Below are positions 1 to 10,000 of a stretch of 30,018 nt of DNA, one piece after another (position 1 is the stretch's first letter; each line of letters opens with the position of its first letter). The stretch lies in contig BFEA01000542.1 of assembly GCA_003427395.1 (NCBI GenBank), forward strand, positions 292,637 to 322,654. The letters run 5' to 3'. Below the pieces are notes generated by a model. It did no database searches and had not been told where the DNA came from. It saw only the letters and a list, made by a program, of their open reading frames with translations. This DNA comes from Chara braunii (Eukaryota > Streptophyta > Charophyceae > Charales > Characeae). The position numbers and the translations under genes are program-made.

Positions 1-780
1 ACGGGGCCCCTAGCGTACAAGTAGCGCAAGAGTACAAGAGTACGCATCCGTACTCCTACGAGGGTGCGTACAAGTGGCAACGCAGGGAAAGGAGGGAAGG
101 CGCGAAAATGAGAAGGGTGAAGGTGGGTCGTAGCAAGAAGCGGGGAAAACTTGCATGCATGGCGCTGGTGCAAAAAAAAAAAGGCACCGAAACAGTTATG
201 TTTCGTTCATCCTAGTCTTAAAACTAATTCAAGATTGAAAAATTCAAAAGCAACATCAATGCATAGAATTGAGCGTGTGAAAATTCTAGGTCTATCTAGC
301 TTCCTACATACAATTCACAGATCTTTCAAGGACGAGTGCGAGAACATTCACTTGCTAGGAAGGACACATCGGCGGGAGGAGTGTCCGTATTTTTCGGAGT
401 TCCCAACTGCCGAGAAAAACTCATAGCGCGCTCGCTAAGGCGTGTGTAATTCCTATGTAGATGTATGGATTGCCGAAAAGAAATTGCAAGGAAGTCCAAA
501 AGAAACATCGTCTTAGATGTGAGAGGGCATGGTTTGCCTGTGATTTTGTGCACTGAGGTGATAGCAAAAAAAAAGGGGCACCCCAAAAACCCAAGAGAGA
601 TCCGAAAAGTTGGAACAACAAAAACTCAAGGCTTCAGAAGATTGTTTGGGTATGGAAGCTAGTACGTCACAGACATGGAGACACCCAAATGTGAACCGGG
701 GCCTCTAGGGGGAGCCAAGGTATGTTGCGGGTGTGCAGAGGACATGACCCTTAGTGGTGGATCCACCATCCCTGAGTTTT
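1..780. other. No gene recognised
   Basis: I see no convincing coding sequence here. Short open frames overlap each other on both strands with no recognisable motif. The right part (about 660-780) could be a continuation of the LINE reverse transcriptase fragment that starts at about 800, because the minus-strand frame runs on for a short way, but I cannot recognise conserved residues there. Confidence 0.5.
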
Positions 781-789
781 GCTTCCCCG

Positions 790-1115
790 GTTAACCGGCC
801 ATGTCGAACGCCCGATAAAATTTATCGATTAGTTGTTGGATTTTTTTCATGTTCCCTTAGGTGACATCTACGATGATGGTGAGGTCGTCCGTGAATAGTG
901 CACACACCGGGATGACCTCCTTGGGAATCCGTGTGATCTGGATTTGAGTAATCCTTATTTGTCTAAAGGTTGACAAAAAAAACCTTCATGATTATTAGGA
1001 AGAGGAAAGGTGCAATGGGATCACCTTGGCGCCTCGACCGTTACAGCTGGATTGGTGGACCCAGAGATCCGTTGATCTGTACCCTGGTGGTGACATTGGT
1101 TGAGGCATTATTTTC
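790..1115 (-). pseudogene. LINE (non-LTR retrotransposon) reverse transcriptase fragment
   Basis: The minus strand, read across stops, gives conserved blocks of a LINE reverse transcriptase. First comes a segment reading QINGSLGPPIQL followed by RRQGDPIAPFLFLIIM (about 985-1075), which matches RT motif B (RQGDP.aPfLF). About 30 codons later comes VCALFTDDLTIIV (about 860-905), the YADD-box motif C with FTDD in place of the usual F/YADD. A helix reading KKIQQLIDKFYRAFD follows. In-frame stops occur within the motif B block, after FFVNL and after IIVDVT, so this is a decayed fragment. RT motif A and the endonuclease are not visible. It would have copied RNA at a nicked target (target-primed reverse transcription). 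The L1-like assignment rests on these motifs only. Confidence 0.75.
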
Positions 1116-1267
1116 ACTTTTCCGGCACTATATGTATCTTTATTTATATCTTTAGTTAGAATGGTTTCTTACGAACAGTTCCAATGGGCGGTTTATTAAT
1201 TATCTTTCTTATCCTTCAAGTCTCCATATTAGATCTGTCAGCTATTTTGTCTTGAAAAATTTGCCAA

Positions 1268-1680
1268 TTTTTTTGCTTAGACGTACCCAGATACGTTATT
1301 TATTATCCATTTCTAATTTTAATCTTCCTCCCCATTCAGAAATAAATGTACAACTATATGTTATATTTGCTTGTTCATCAATATCTGATCCATAATAAAG
1401 TCATGGACTACGTAGGATTTGGTTAACTATAACTCTACAAGCTCCATTAATAATAAAATTCCCTCTGGCCGTCATTATTGGAATGTTGCCGATTAGTATT
1501 AGTTCACTTTTTATTTTTTCTGGTTTTGTATAAGTTATATGTGTTGGTACATATAATTCTGATGAATAAGTTGATGCTTGATAAGTTGCTTCCTGTTCAT
1601 TGAAACTTGGTTCTTGTAATCTATATCTTTTTCCGTTAATAAAATACCTTAGTTCTCCACTAGGTGCGAAACACATAACG
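1268..1680 (-). pseudogene. rpoB: Plastid rpoB fragment transferred to the nucleus (NUPT)
   Basis: A 91-residue open frame (1401-1676, minus) matches the N-terminal region of the plastid-encoded RNA polymerase beta subunit. Recognisable blocks are STYSSELYVP, then IGNIPIMTARGNFIING, then RVIVNQILRSP, in the order found in rpoB. After a frameshift at about 1401 the homology continues in another frame with TFISEWGGRLKLEMDNK and RIWVRLSKK, with an in-frame TAA at 1296-1298 between the two. The intact protein is over 1000 residues, so under 15 percent is here. The segment is visibly more AT-rich than its surroundings, as expected for plastid DNA. The stop and frameshift show it is no longer functional. 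The exact ends of the plastid insert are uncertain: AT-rich sequence continues down to about 1150, but I could not assign it. Confidence 0.88.
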
Positions 1681-1689
1681 TAATTTTTG

Positions 1690-2600
1690 AAAAATTTTGG
1701 AGTTCTTCTAGCAAGCCTTTTTAGGCACTTCCAAGAGGTCGTGTTATGGTGCGAAGCATTGAACGTAAGATCACTGCCTTTCGATTTCCACAGTGATCTT
1801 TCAGCTTCCCACTTTCATTGATTTCACACGCAGTGTGTTTTTTTTGTCGAGTTCCGGATACACATAAACAAAAACCAATAGTACTGGCAAATTGTTTTGG
1901 CAGTTAGACACCCTTAGATGAAAGAGTGGTATTTCAAGCTTGGTAGTCACTGATGACCACCTCCCACCTATCCTACACATTCAATCAAGGTTGTCAATGC
2001 AAAGCTATAGTAAAGGTGCACGGGGTCTTACCGTCTAACCGCTGGTACTCCGCATCTTCATGAAGAATTCAATTTCACTGAGCCCATGTTGGAGACAATT
2101 GTGATGGAGAATGTGCACCCATCGCCGGAATGCTGGGCCAAAATTAAGCCGTTCTACGCTTTTGTTCAGGAAAAGCCAATCGACACGGAAAAGGTGAATG
2201 CAGCAAAAGGGTTCCTGGGCGGGGAGTGGCGCTACCGGGAACGCCGCGCTCCGCCCCGGGTTGCGACATCGCACAGGTGGGTTATGGTGACGGCACGCGG
2301 CGACGATGGTGGGCATCTCTTCCGTAAATCAGACACTTTGCGCACGAGCAGGTGACCGAAGGCGCTTGTTCACCCCACTTTACAAGCTGATGTGGCGGAC
2401 TGACTCCCGTTTTTTTTCTTCTGGGAGTTCCACGTTTCACTCCATTGCTGCTGCGTTTTTGCACGTGGCATATGGCCTAAGAGACATTGGCTATGTTGAC
2501 ACCTGTGGAGTATAGTGGAGTCAGCCCTTGGTAAACTGAAGCGCGAGTGCAGTGGCGAATGCAATCATGAGGAAGTAGATGGGTCAACACAATCAGGGCG
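1690..2600 (+). other. Gene-poor stretch with one unexplained open frame
   Basis: The only item of note is a plus-strand frame open from about 1998 to 2355. The part around 2045-2245, with blocks such as EEFNFTEPMLETIVMENVHP and AKIKPFYAFVQEKP, has a composition that looks protein-like rather than random. I recognise no family. An ATG lies at 2086, but the open frame starts upstream of it, so it could be an exon of a spliced or decayed gene. Without a homology match it should not be treated as a gene. Confidence 0.2.
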
Positions 2601-2639
2601 TTGCTCGTCTTTAGCAACGGGGCCGTTGGGGCGTTGATC

Positions 2640-3121
2640 ACCACCAGTACCATCATCAACAGGACTCAGTTCGACACCATCATCACAGTAATGGTTCGTC
2701 ATCATCATCAGGGTGCTGCTCGTCATCATCATCATCATCATCATCATCAACAGAGCGTGGTTCGACATCATCACCATGATAATGGTTCGTCATCATCATA
2801 AGGGTGCTTCTCGTCATCACCATCATCATCATCAGGGTACTGCTCGTCGTCATCATCAAGGCGTAGGTCTCCACTTTTGTTCGGCACTGGTATCATCATT
2901 GTTATCAAGGAGCCGTTCATCAGGGGTGCTGCTCGTCACTCATTGTTGTATTACCATCATCAACAGTTCACCATCATAGGGCCTGGTTGGCAAAGTTCGT
3001 CATCATAGGGCGCTGCTCATCCCTATCATCATCATCATTAGGTTATTATCAAAGGTGTTCATCATCATCACCATCATCATCCTGTTGTCATCACAGGGCG
3101 CTGTGCGTCATCATCATCATC

Positions 3122-3177
<56 letters not shown>

Positions 3178-3406
3178 CATCAGTTTGTAATCATAGGGGC
3201 TGTTGGTGTTGCCCATTAATATGATCAGCATTATCATTTTGTCTTCATTCTCATCACTACCATCATCATCATCATCAGCATTAGATGTTGCTCTTCAAGG
3301 CATTGTTTGCCTTTCACATCAGCAGGTGAGTTGGTTATCATCATCCTCCTCCTCCTCATCATTCAGGGTGTTGTTCATCGTCATCAACAAAATCGCGTTG
3401 TGCGTT

Positions 3407-3440
<34 letters not shown>

Positions 3441-3447
3441 CCATCAC

Positions 3448-3480
<33 letters not shown>
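2640..3480. repeat. (CAT/ATC)n trinucleotide array
   Basis: This is a long irregular microsatellite. Runs of ATC/CAT triplets (for example 3107-3180 and 3409-3480) are interrupted by short GC-rich spacers such as GGTGCTGCTCGTCA. The triplet period produces poly-His, poly-Ile, poly-Ser or poly-Asp/Met open frames on both strands, which are by-products and not genes. Confidence 0.9.
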
Positions 3481-3621
3481 AGGGGCTGTTGGTGTTGCCC
3501 TTTAATATGATAAGCATTATCATTTTGTTTTCATTCTCATCACTACGATCATCATCATCATCATCACTAGATGTTGCTCTTCAAGGCATTGTTTGCCTTT
3601 CCAATCAGCAGGTGAGTTGGT
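3195..3621. repeat. 141-bp direct duplication at 286-bp period inside the CAT array
   Basis: The segment 3195-3335 (starting AGGGGCTGTTGGTGTTGCCC) recurs at 3481-3621 with only scattered differences. Each copy ends at a sequence reading CAGCAGGTGAGTTGGT or close to it. The interval between the copies is mostly triplet repeat, so one larger unit (unique part plus CAT run) appears to have been duplicated in tandem, for example by slippage or unequal exchange. Confidence 0.85.
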
Positions 3622-3660
3622 CGTCACCATCCTCCTTTGGACCCTTAGCAAGGGGGTTCG

Positions 3661-3901
3661 GTGCGTTCTTGCTGGAGGAGTCTTCTGTCTTAGGTAAGTT
3701 GTCTCTTATCTTCTTCCTCCTCTTTGGCAGTAACGCGAGTGTGTAGTTTGAGATGAATGACGTGTTATATTTGTTTGTTGTTGGTAAATGAGTTTTTGGT
3801 TTTGTGGACCGATGGGAAAGGCTCTCCAAGTTTTTTCAGACCTTTGAGGGGGTCGGGTTGGTGCGTTCTTGCTGGAGTAGTCTTCTGTCTTAGGTAAGTT
3901 G
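3661..3901. repeat. 41-bp direct repeat pair, 200-bp period
   Basis: Positions 3661-3701 and 3861-3901 are identical except for one base (GGAGGAGTC versus GGAGTAGTC). Both copies contain TTAGGTAAGTT, which resembles a plant 5' splice donor (AG followed by GTAAG). The sequence between the copies is not repeated. Confidence 0.8.
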
Positions 3902-5459
3902 CCTTTTGCCCTCCATCCCCTTATGGTTTGAAATATGTATACAATATTATACATATGTATATGTGCAAGTGTGCCGCTTTGGCAACAGATGGGTGTGTGG
4001 GCACTTGGCGCTGAACCACACAAACGTGGTCAACCTTGCATTTTCTATTATATTGCCTATTTATAATTTTTCGTTACTTATGATGATCTGTGAAGGGAAT
4101 GAGAGAGAGAATATGGGGTCTTTTAAAACAACACACACACATTATTGCAAAGGGGCCGACCCAAAATGATAATGATTATTATCAAAATCAAAATATTCCC
4201 CAAGCTTGAATGAAGCAGGGGTGATAGGAGTGACACTGTTTAGCCAGCTGCTTAGAAACGTCATTGCATTTTTTGGCCAGGAAAAAACAGGCCATTGTTG
4301 AACCATGCAAGGGGAGAGTCTCTCCATTACGCTCACGCTTGAGAGAGACATCGCTGGAACGAGGACAGGCGGAGCAAGGATGTATTTAGCTTGTAAAATC
4401 TGGGCCCTTGGTCCGGTCTTTCCCGAAAGGTCAGTGCTGCCATGCACATCTTGTGGTCCAAACATGGGTAAGTGTTTGTTGGGAGGATTGCGGATAGCGT
4501 AAGGCTGCTGGCTGGGCTTTGGATATGTGGATCAGATCGATCCTCCATTTGGAAAGTCTGTGACGATCTCTTTTCAAGATGAGCGCCATCTTCAGCGCAA
4601 TGGTACTGAGGGGGGAGGGCGGGTTGGAGAACAAGGGGCCGCGCCCAATTGCACCAATGCACCCGTTCTTTTGGGAAAGCTGGGCCCACGGCGTTGGTAG
4701 GACGCGCCATAGCAAGCGTGAAAAATAACGGTTGACACAACTTATTTTTTTCCTTTTTGATGACGGAACTGGGCGGGTAAGTTTTGGCGCGATCGCCGCA
4801 TGGGGAATATTTTTTGAACTTCTTCTTGAATTTTGAACTTATGCAAGTTCTCAGAATCTTCTCTTACAAGAAAAAAAGTAACTGTACGATGCCCCCTACT
4901 CGCATGCATTGTGCCGCATTCTGTCCCACGCTCTGTCCCCGCCACGCCTTAATTCTATATGCAATTGAAATCTCTTCTTGGCAGGCGCGGGTGTAACTGT
5001 AATCCTTCCCTTCTTGATCTTTTTGCACACCCTCTCTTCTCTTCGTCTCATTGACCAGGACAATGCATGACTGGATCGATGCGTGGAGAGTGGTTACGAC
5101 CCCCAAGCCGCGGCCCAGCCATGCAGTTGTAGGCACTCCCTTTTCCTCTTCACTTCAACATAATCCCGGGTCCCTCGCGCGGACACTAAGCACTATAAAT
5201 TCTGCAAGCGCGACTAATTCTCTCTCTAATCAAACTTAAGAGTTAGTGCGGTCGAGGAGATCGACTAATGAGCAGGAGCAAGACGATGAGTAGGGACTTG
5301 GGCGATCCGATGGGCTGGTGCTGAGTATGCGAGGTTGACATGGGGCTGCGAAGGACTGTGGCACACGGGCGAACCTGGCTTGCAAACTCGGACTAAGCGG
5401 GGTGACAACTCTGTGGTGTTGAAAGGTGTGAGGCAACGAATTGCCCACACCGGAGGGAC

Positions 5460-5461
<2 letters not shown>
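3902..5461. other. No gene recognised
   Basis: Open frames here are short and mutually overlapping. A possible TATA-like sequence (CACTATAAATTC, about 5190-5201, plus strand) lies before the stretch leading into the GA tract, but no gene can be attached to it. Confidence 0.5.

Positions 5462-5542
<81 letters not shown>
5462..5542. repeat. (GA)n microsatellite
   Basis: This is an uninterrupted GA dinucleotide tract of about 40 units. It forces Arg-Glu open frames on one strand and Ser-Leu frames on the other, which are artefacts. Confidence 0.97.
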
Positions 5543-5545
<3 letters not shown>

Positions 5546-6720
5546 GGATGCTGGAGTGATGTTTTTTCTTCTGGTTCTATCTGACTCCTCTGTATAATTT
5601 TTGCTTTTGGGACTGACCATTTTGCTTACGACCCGTCTTTTTCCTCTTGCCTCTCGTATGACAATGATGTATGGATTTATTTCTTCCTCTCTCGCCTTTT
5701 TTGGTCCTAGGAAGATAAGAGTGCAAGACTATCATTGCGTCGATTACAAAAAGGTTGTGATTGGAATTGTGAATGTTTTACTAGATCATATGGCTGCATG
5801 AACTTAATGATGGTCCCCGTCTTCTCTTTGGCGTGTCAAAGTGGGTTGTTTGATTAGATGTTTCGAATGCACGGAGTCGTGAAGGATAAGTGGTAATTGA
5901 GAATGGATGCATGCATAGTTCGGATTCGTCAAAAATACGAGGCAGACGGTCTCCCAGCCTGTCGGAGACAGATCTTGTGAGGGCGTGCATACGGACGACT
6001 GAGTAAGTCCGTGCGTATATGGGCGTCTGCATGATCTGCCTCCAACTAAACCACATCGCGAGCCCGCTCATGCATAAACCCAAAATTGGCCCTGAGAGAT
6101 GGACATAGGCATTCCTTCTGGATGACTGACTGCGACTGTCTAAGAGACCCCGAGTACCGAAAATATTGGGAAAACGAGCACCTCGCTCGACAGTCGAGGT
6201 TGGGACTCCCTGCCTTTCCATGTTTAAAACAGAACGATAGGGCGTGCTCATAGGAGTTCCAGCAGGCGATAGGGTGAAATCCCCGAATCCCCATTAGCCC
6301 CACTACGCGCGATCACCTGTCTCTCACGACCCCGGGGTTCGTCGCCATAACCACCGAGTTACCTCCCTTCTATCGCCTCCTCTCTTACCACACTCTGATA
6401 GTTGTTCCCTGGAACGCAATAACCCCCTATTGGCCACGAAGACCGTGCTCTAAGTGCCAACAATATAATTCCTACCGAGCCGCGGGGTTTGTCCGACGGA
6501 CCCGTTCCGAGGCTGAGCATCGAGAGCATAGCCTCCGACTGAGGCCATCCACGTCAGACTCTGAGATCTGTGAGACCTCTTGGCGACAAGCATTGGCCCA
6601 AAGGGATAGCCACTATGTTCCCCCAGTCCACAGGATTCGAATTCGGCCTAGGCGACGGGTCCGTTGGACATAGTCACTCGGTTCTGAGAAGTGGAACAGA
6701 GTACTTGGTTCCTTGTTGCG
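5543..6720. other. No gene recognised; several short inverted repeats
   Basis: The longest open frame (5781-6251, minus, 156 codons) has no recognisable motif and is crossed by inverted repeats, so I do not call it a gene. Visible stem-loops include GTCTCC/GGAGAC near 5950-5970, CTCGA-CAG-TCGAG near 6187-6199 and GAGGCT/AGCCTC near 6510-6536. Confidence 0.45.
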
Positions 6721-7268
6721 TCATTTGCACTCCTGTCCTTCAAACTTGACACCAGAGATCCCAGTTCCTACCTGGGGCTCAACCCCACTTTCCAAAAATC
6801 CTTGGCACACCCCTGCTACGAGCTTCCGGGCTCCCTCCTGCTCTGAAAACAGGAAGTCGCGCTGGGCGTGAGGTTGGGCGTCACAGGTCTGGCTGGATTG
6901 TTGTTGTTGGGTATACAGGTGGACGCACACTCTGTGGGAAAGGAGCGACTGAAGGTGTCGGATAGGGATAGGGAGCTACAAAGGCGGTTGAGCATACCTT
7001 CATCCTCTTCCGCATGGTGTAGCATGGAGGGGAGAATCGACCATGGCTCCGAGGCGGCATTAAAATCCCCAGCGAGGATGACTGGAATGCCCTGTGGGTT
7101 TTTGGATTGTTTTTTTTCAAAGAAGGCCTTGTGTTTATGGCTCCGAGGCGGCATTAAAATTCCCAGCGAGGATGAAAATGCCCTGTGGGATTTTGAATTG
7201 TTTTTTTTCAAAGAAGGCATTATGTTCAGGCGCAGTGTTTGGGGCGTTAATTTAGAAAATAAAAACAA
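6721..7268 (-). pseudogene. LINE AP-endonuclease-like (EEP superfamily) fragment
   Basis: The minus strand carries GIPVILAGDFNAASEPW (about 7040-7090), the GDFN block of the endonuclease/exonuclease/phosphatase fold that LINE elements use to nick target DNA. It is followed at the expected distance by a segment reading RLCSSLSLSDTFSRSFPTEC, which corresponds to the L.D.fR..hP block. The frame then shifts, and a later block containing QRDFLFSE may correspond to the SRIDFFLVS region. The N-terminal catalytic Asn and Glu motifs and the final SDH motif are not seen. The part upstream of GDFN is a tandem duplication of the GDFN segment itself, so the fragment is rearranged as well as truncated. It may come from the same LINE family as the RT piece at 790-1115, but nothing in the sequence links them. 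Confidence 0.7.
7043..7227. repeat. Tandem duplication (94 bp and 91 bp) within the LINE endonuclease fragment
   Basis: Unit 1 (7043-7136) and unit 2 (7137-7227) both begin ATGGCTCCGAGGCGGCATTA. Both end with an eight-T run followed by CAAAGAAGG. Unit 2 has a short deletion and several substitutions. Both units encode, on the minus strand, the GDFNAASEP block, which is out of frame in the second unit. Confidence 0.9.
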
Positions 7269-7281
7269 TTTCCAATTCTAA

Positions 7282-8310
7282 GGGCCCTAACATTGAAACA
7301 CAGCCCTGGGGCCTTGACCCACTAACGAAGTATTCTACGATGTGTGACGCAATTTTATGTTTTTTTTGAAAATACAAAGTGATTTTTTATTTGCATGAAT
7401 GGATCGTTTTTATTTATTTAAAATGAATTAAAATAGCACATAAAACTATGAAGAATAGTTGTGCATCCGAATTCATGGATTGATACGATCTCCTTCACGT
7501 AAGTCTTCATACTGAGGTACCGTGACAATAAAATGTGTCCACGAACATAGCCACGAGGATGAACAAGTAATGGCTATAGGGATACATTTATCCCCATGTA
7601 TCTCATGCTGCCTCTAACAGGCCATCCGACAAACATGGAAGCGTTCCTGTCAGATCCACCACGATATCGGAATTTCACATTTCAAGTTCTAATTCTCAGA
7701 GCCAAAAAAAAAAGAACGAAGTCTGAAAATCACTCCCCCCCCCTTTAGAGCCCATAAAATCCACACTTCCCGCCCACTCAAAGCCACGAGCTATGATGTC
7801 AAAGTTAGTCCAACTTTGTTTTTTTTTTTTTTTCCGACGCTGTCGAGCGCATCGGTCTGGCACCGCATGTGGCAGCGCGGGACCCTCTCGGCCTCGTCAC
7901 GTAGGAGTTGGACCAACCTCGTTACGAATACACAAAAGGGGCTTTTAGGCCGCTCCGACCGAGTGCGCCAGCCATACCTCTCGCGAGCCCCTATGACAGG
8001 ATAGGGCCTACACGAGGCACAACCTACCTCCACTTTACGGGAGTTGTCACCTCCCTTCGGTGGGCGTATCCCCGCCGAGCTACCAGTCCACAGTACGAAA
8101 GCTAATCAGTTGCAATCGCAGAGGTGGACCAGCCGAGGGCGTTTCTCGTTCGCTGTAGCATAGGGGGTACGCGCGGTAGTACGCCTCTATCGAACCCGCA
8201 CGCGAACCGACATCTTGGGGGGGCTGAGGTCCCAAGTGCGACTCGTCGTCGGTCGACTAGGACGCATCCCACACACCACGCGCACACCACTTTACGAACA
8301 CAAAAATAAA
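7282..8310. other. No gene recognised
   Basis: The sequence is AT-rich to about 7830 and then more GC-rich. A T-run lies at about 7818-7832. No motif-bearing open frame is visible on either strand. Confidence 0.5.
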
Positions 8311-8328
8311 ACACACACACACACACAC
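8311..8328. repeat. (AC)n microsatellite
   Basis: Short AC dinucleotide run, embedded in a longer A/C-rich stretch. Confidence 0.9.
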
Positions 8329-8379
8329 ATACAACACGACACAACACAAATAACGTGACAACGCTCCTAGCCCCTTGGT

Positions 8380-9060
8380 AGTCAACCCATAACTTTTTAA
8401 TGCGGAAGTCAAATATGCGTCGCGCGCAAGACTTAGTATAAAACCGCGAGGACGCAGGGCCTGCTCATATCGACTAGCAATGCAAGCGTACGCAAGCAGT
8501 CGCAATGATGACGTGCTATATAGTACTCATACTCACGCGGTCCTCGTTAATCTCGAGGGTCGCCTTCGACACTCAAGTGTTGGCTGACACGTGTCTTGGG
8601 GGTTAATCTCTCGACGCTGGACAACCGCCATGCGGTTGAAGACCACACACCCTCTTCTGCACTCTGTGCAGAGTGGGTGGTACAAAGGTCCATACCTGTG
8701 GTGACAGTCGTTTCTTGCGGCCCTGGGGTAAGTCCTACTCCAGGCCTGGGCAAAAGTCAAGGGGTTTGACTTTGACGGCTGCCACGGACTGTAACGTCCA
8801 ACCATGAAAACTCTAAAAAGCAAAGGATAAAGGATAGGCCGGAGGTTCCTTTATTCCAAAAGAAATCATGATATTGGGGTACCCCTTTCCCTTTCGGGTG
8901 GTGCCCGCGGCCTATAATAATCCCAAGCATTCGCGCATATGTGCAAGTCCCTTCGATCCCATAACCTTTAGACGCTAGGGCGGGGGAACGCCGCACGCGA
9001 GATCCTGATATAAAACCGCGCGGCTGCAGGCCAGTACCATACCAACCAACGATGTCAGTC
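8380..9060. repeat. Diverged duplicate segments sharing TATAAAACCGCG
   Basis: TATAAAACCGCG occurs at 8437-8448 and again at 9009-9020. Flanking similarity is weaker: on the left an AACCCATAAC or TCCCATAACC block, on the right a GCAGG block and a later CAATG or ACGATG. The minus-strand translations also align loosely (RPRGFI versus QPRGFI). This is consistent with an old duplication, perhaps of a promoter-bearing repeat such as an LTR. The TATAAAA hexamer could be a core promoter box, but no transcript unit is apparent. Confidence 0.45.
8622..8638. repeat. Perfect 7-bp hairpin, 3-nt loop
   Basis: CAACCGC, CAT loop, GCGGTTG. It is the first of a run of strong stem-loops in this non-coding region. 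Confidence 0.85.
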
Positions 9061-9141
9061 ATACGTGGTGGTCGCGGCTCCGGCCTCGCGATATTTAATG
9101 GCTGAAGGAATATATCATGAGGGGTCACTCCTCACGATATT

Positions 9142-9165
9142 GAACGGCTGAAGGACACGCCGTTC
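9142..9165. repeat. 7-bp inverted repeat
   Basis: GAACGGC and GCCGTTC separated by ten bases. Confidence 0.8.
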
Positions 9166-9223
9166 GGCCCTCGCGACATTTCCGCCTTCAGGGTTGGGTG
9201 TCTCGACGACCAATGCAGATAGG

Positions 9224-9256
9224 CTCTGTATGAGGGGAAGTTCCTCCCCTACAGAG
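9224..9256. repeat. Nested 7+5 bp hairpin
   Basis: An outer stem CTCTGTA/TACAGAG encloses an inner stem GGGGA/TCCCC. A three-base TGA bulge lies on the 5' side only. The double stem is unlikely to be incidental, but I cannot assign it to a known RNA. Confidence 0.8.
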
Positions 9257-9746
9257 TCTAGGGTTTGGGATGTCTTGGACAAGGACCTTGAATCTCGGCC
9301 CAGGACCAACGTCCGACTAAGAAACCCCCAAGAAGCAAACAAGCAAAAGGAAAGGTCTTCCCTATACCTCTCAATCTTAACCTTTAAGCAGACTTTTAAC
9401 ACGGGACCATTTAGGCCTCGCGAACACCCACCATAGGTACACCCAAACATACACATATAAGGGAGATAGAGTTGCGACGATCACTTCTCACAGGCACAGT
9501 GAGACTCCTCACAACCATATGTATATACATGGGATCGCAGGCAATCCAAATCCAAAATCCGAGCCACAAGACATACCTGCAATCACATCAAGAATCGAAC
9601 GACAAAACACGCACTACACGGAGTCAACCCCAACCAATCGCCGCACTCATACCCCTCGCTTAAGCCATGCAAACCTCAAGCTCCTATCCAACCAGCCATA
9701 ATTAAGTACTTAGTACCTTTGTCAAATGACCATTCAATAAAAGTCC

Positions 9747-10000
9747 GGGTGAAACCCTTAACAAACAATAAAGTCACCAGGGCTAAAACCTTTTAGGTTG
9801 AGTATGAAGAGTGGATTGGAATTGAGTCGTAGACCGACGAATCGGCAACTGACCTGTTATCAGCGATAACAGAAAACGATCCTTATAGGATCGGGCTGAA
9901 ACTAGTCAAAGTTCTGAATCAAACGTCCGAGAAAGGCCTGTACCATAAGACAGGTCAATGCTCAAGCTAAATCATCAACATATGGGGGATGAACCTCCAT
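9747..10000. repeat. Cluster of seven short hairpins in 254 bp
   Basis: The successive stem-loops are GGGT-GAA-ACCC (9747-9757), CTAAAA-CC-TTTTAG (9783-9796), CCGA-CGAA-TCGG (9834-9845), CTGTTATC-AGC-GATAACAG (9854-9872), CGATCC-TTATA-GGATCG (9877-9893), CCTGT-8 nt-ACAGG (9937-9954) and ATGGGGG-ATGAA-CCTCCAT with one G-T pair (9982-10000). Loops are short and stems are perfect or nearly so. No protein-coding frame is evident. The cluster leads into the larger covarying array further right and may be part of the same repeat unit. Confidence 0.8.

Noticed and set aside
2713-3510. Poly-His, poly-Ile and poly-Ser open frames
   Set aside because: They are forced by the CAT/ATC triplet repeats and have no other content.
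5335-5620. Arg-Glu and Ser-Leu repeat frames around the GA tract
   Set aside because: By-product of a dinucleotide microsatellite.
5781-6251. 156-codon minus-strand open frame
   Set aside because: No motif, overlapped by another frame on the same strand and crossed by inverted repeats; length alone is not evidence.
6625-6660. tRNA gene suggested by GGATTCGAAT (B-box like)
   Set aside because: The T-stem does not pair and no acceptor stem or A-box could be placed.
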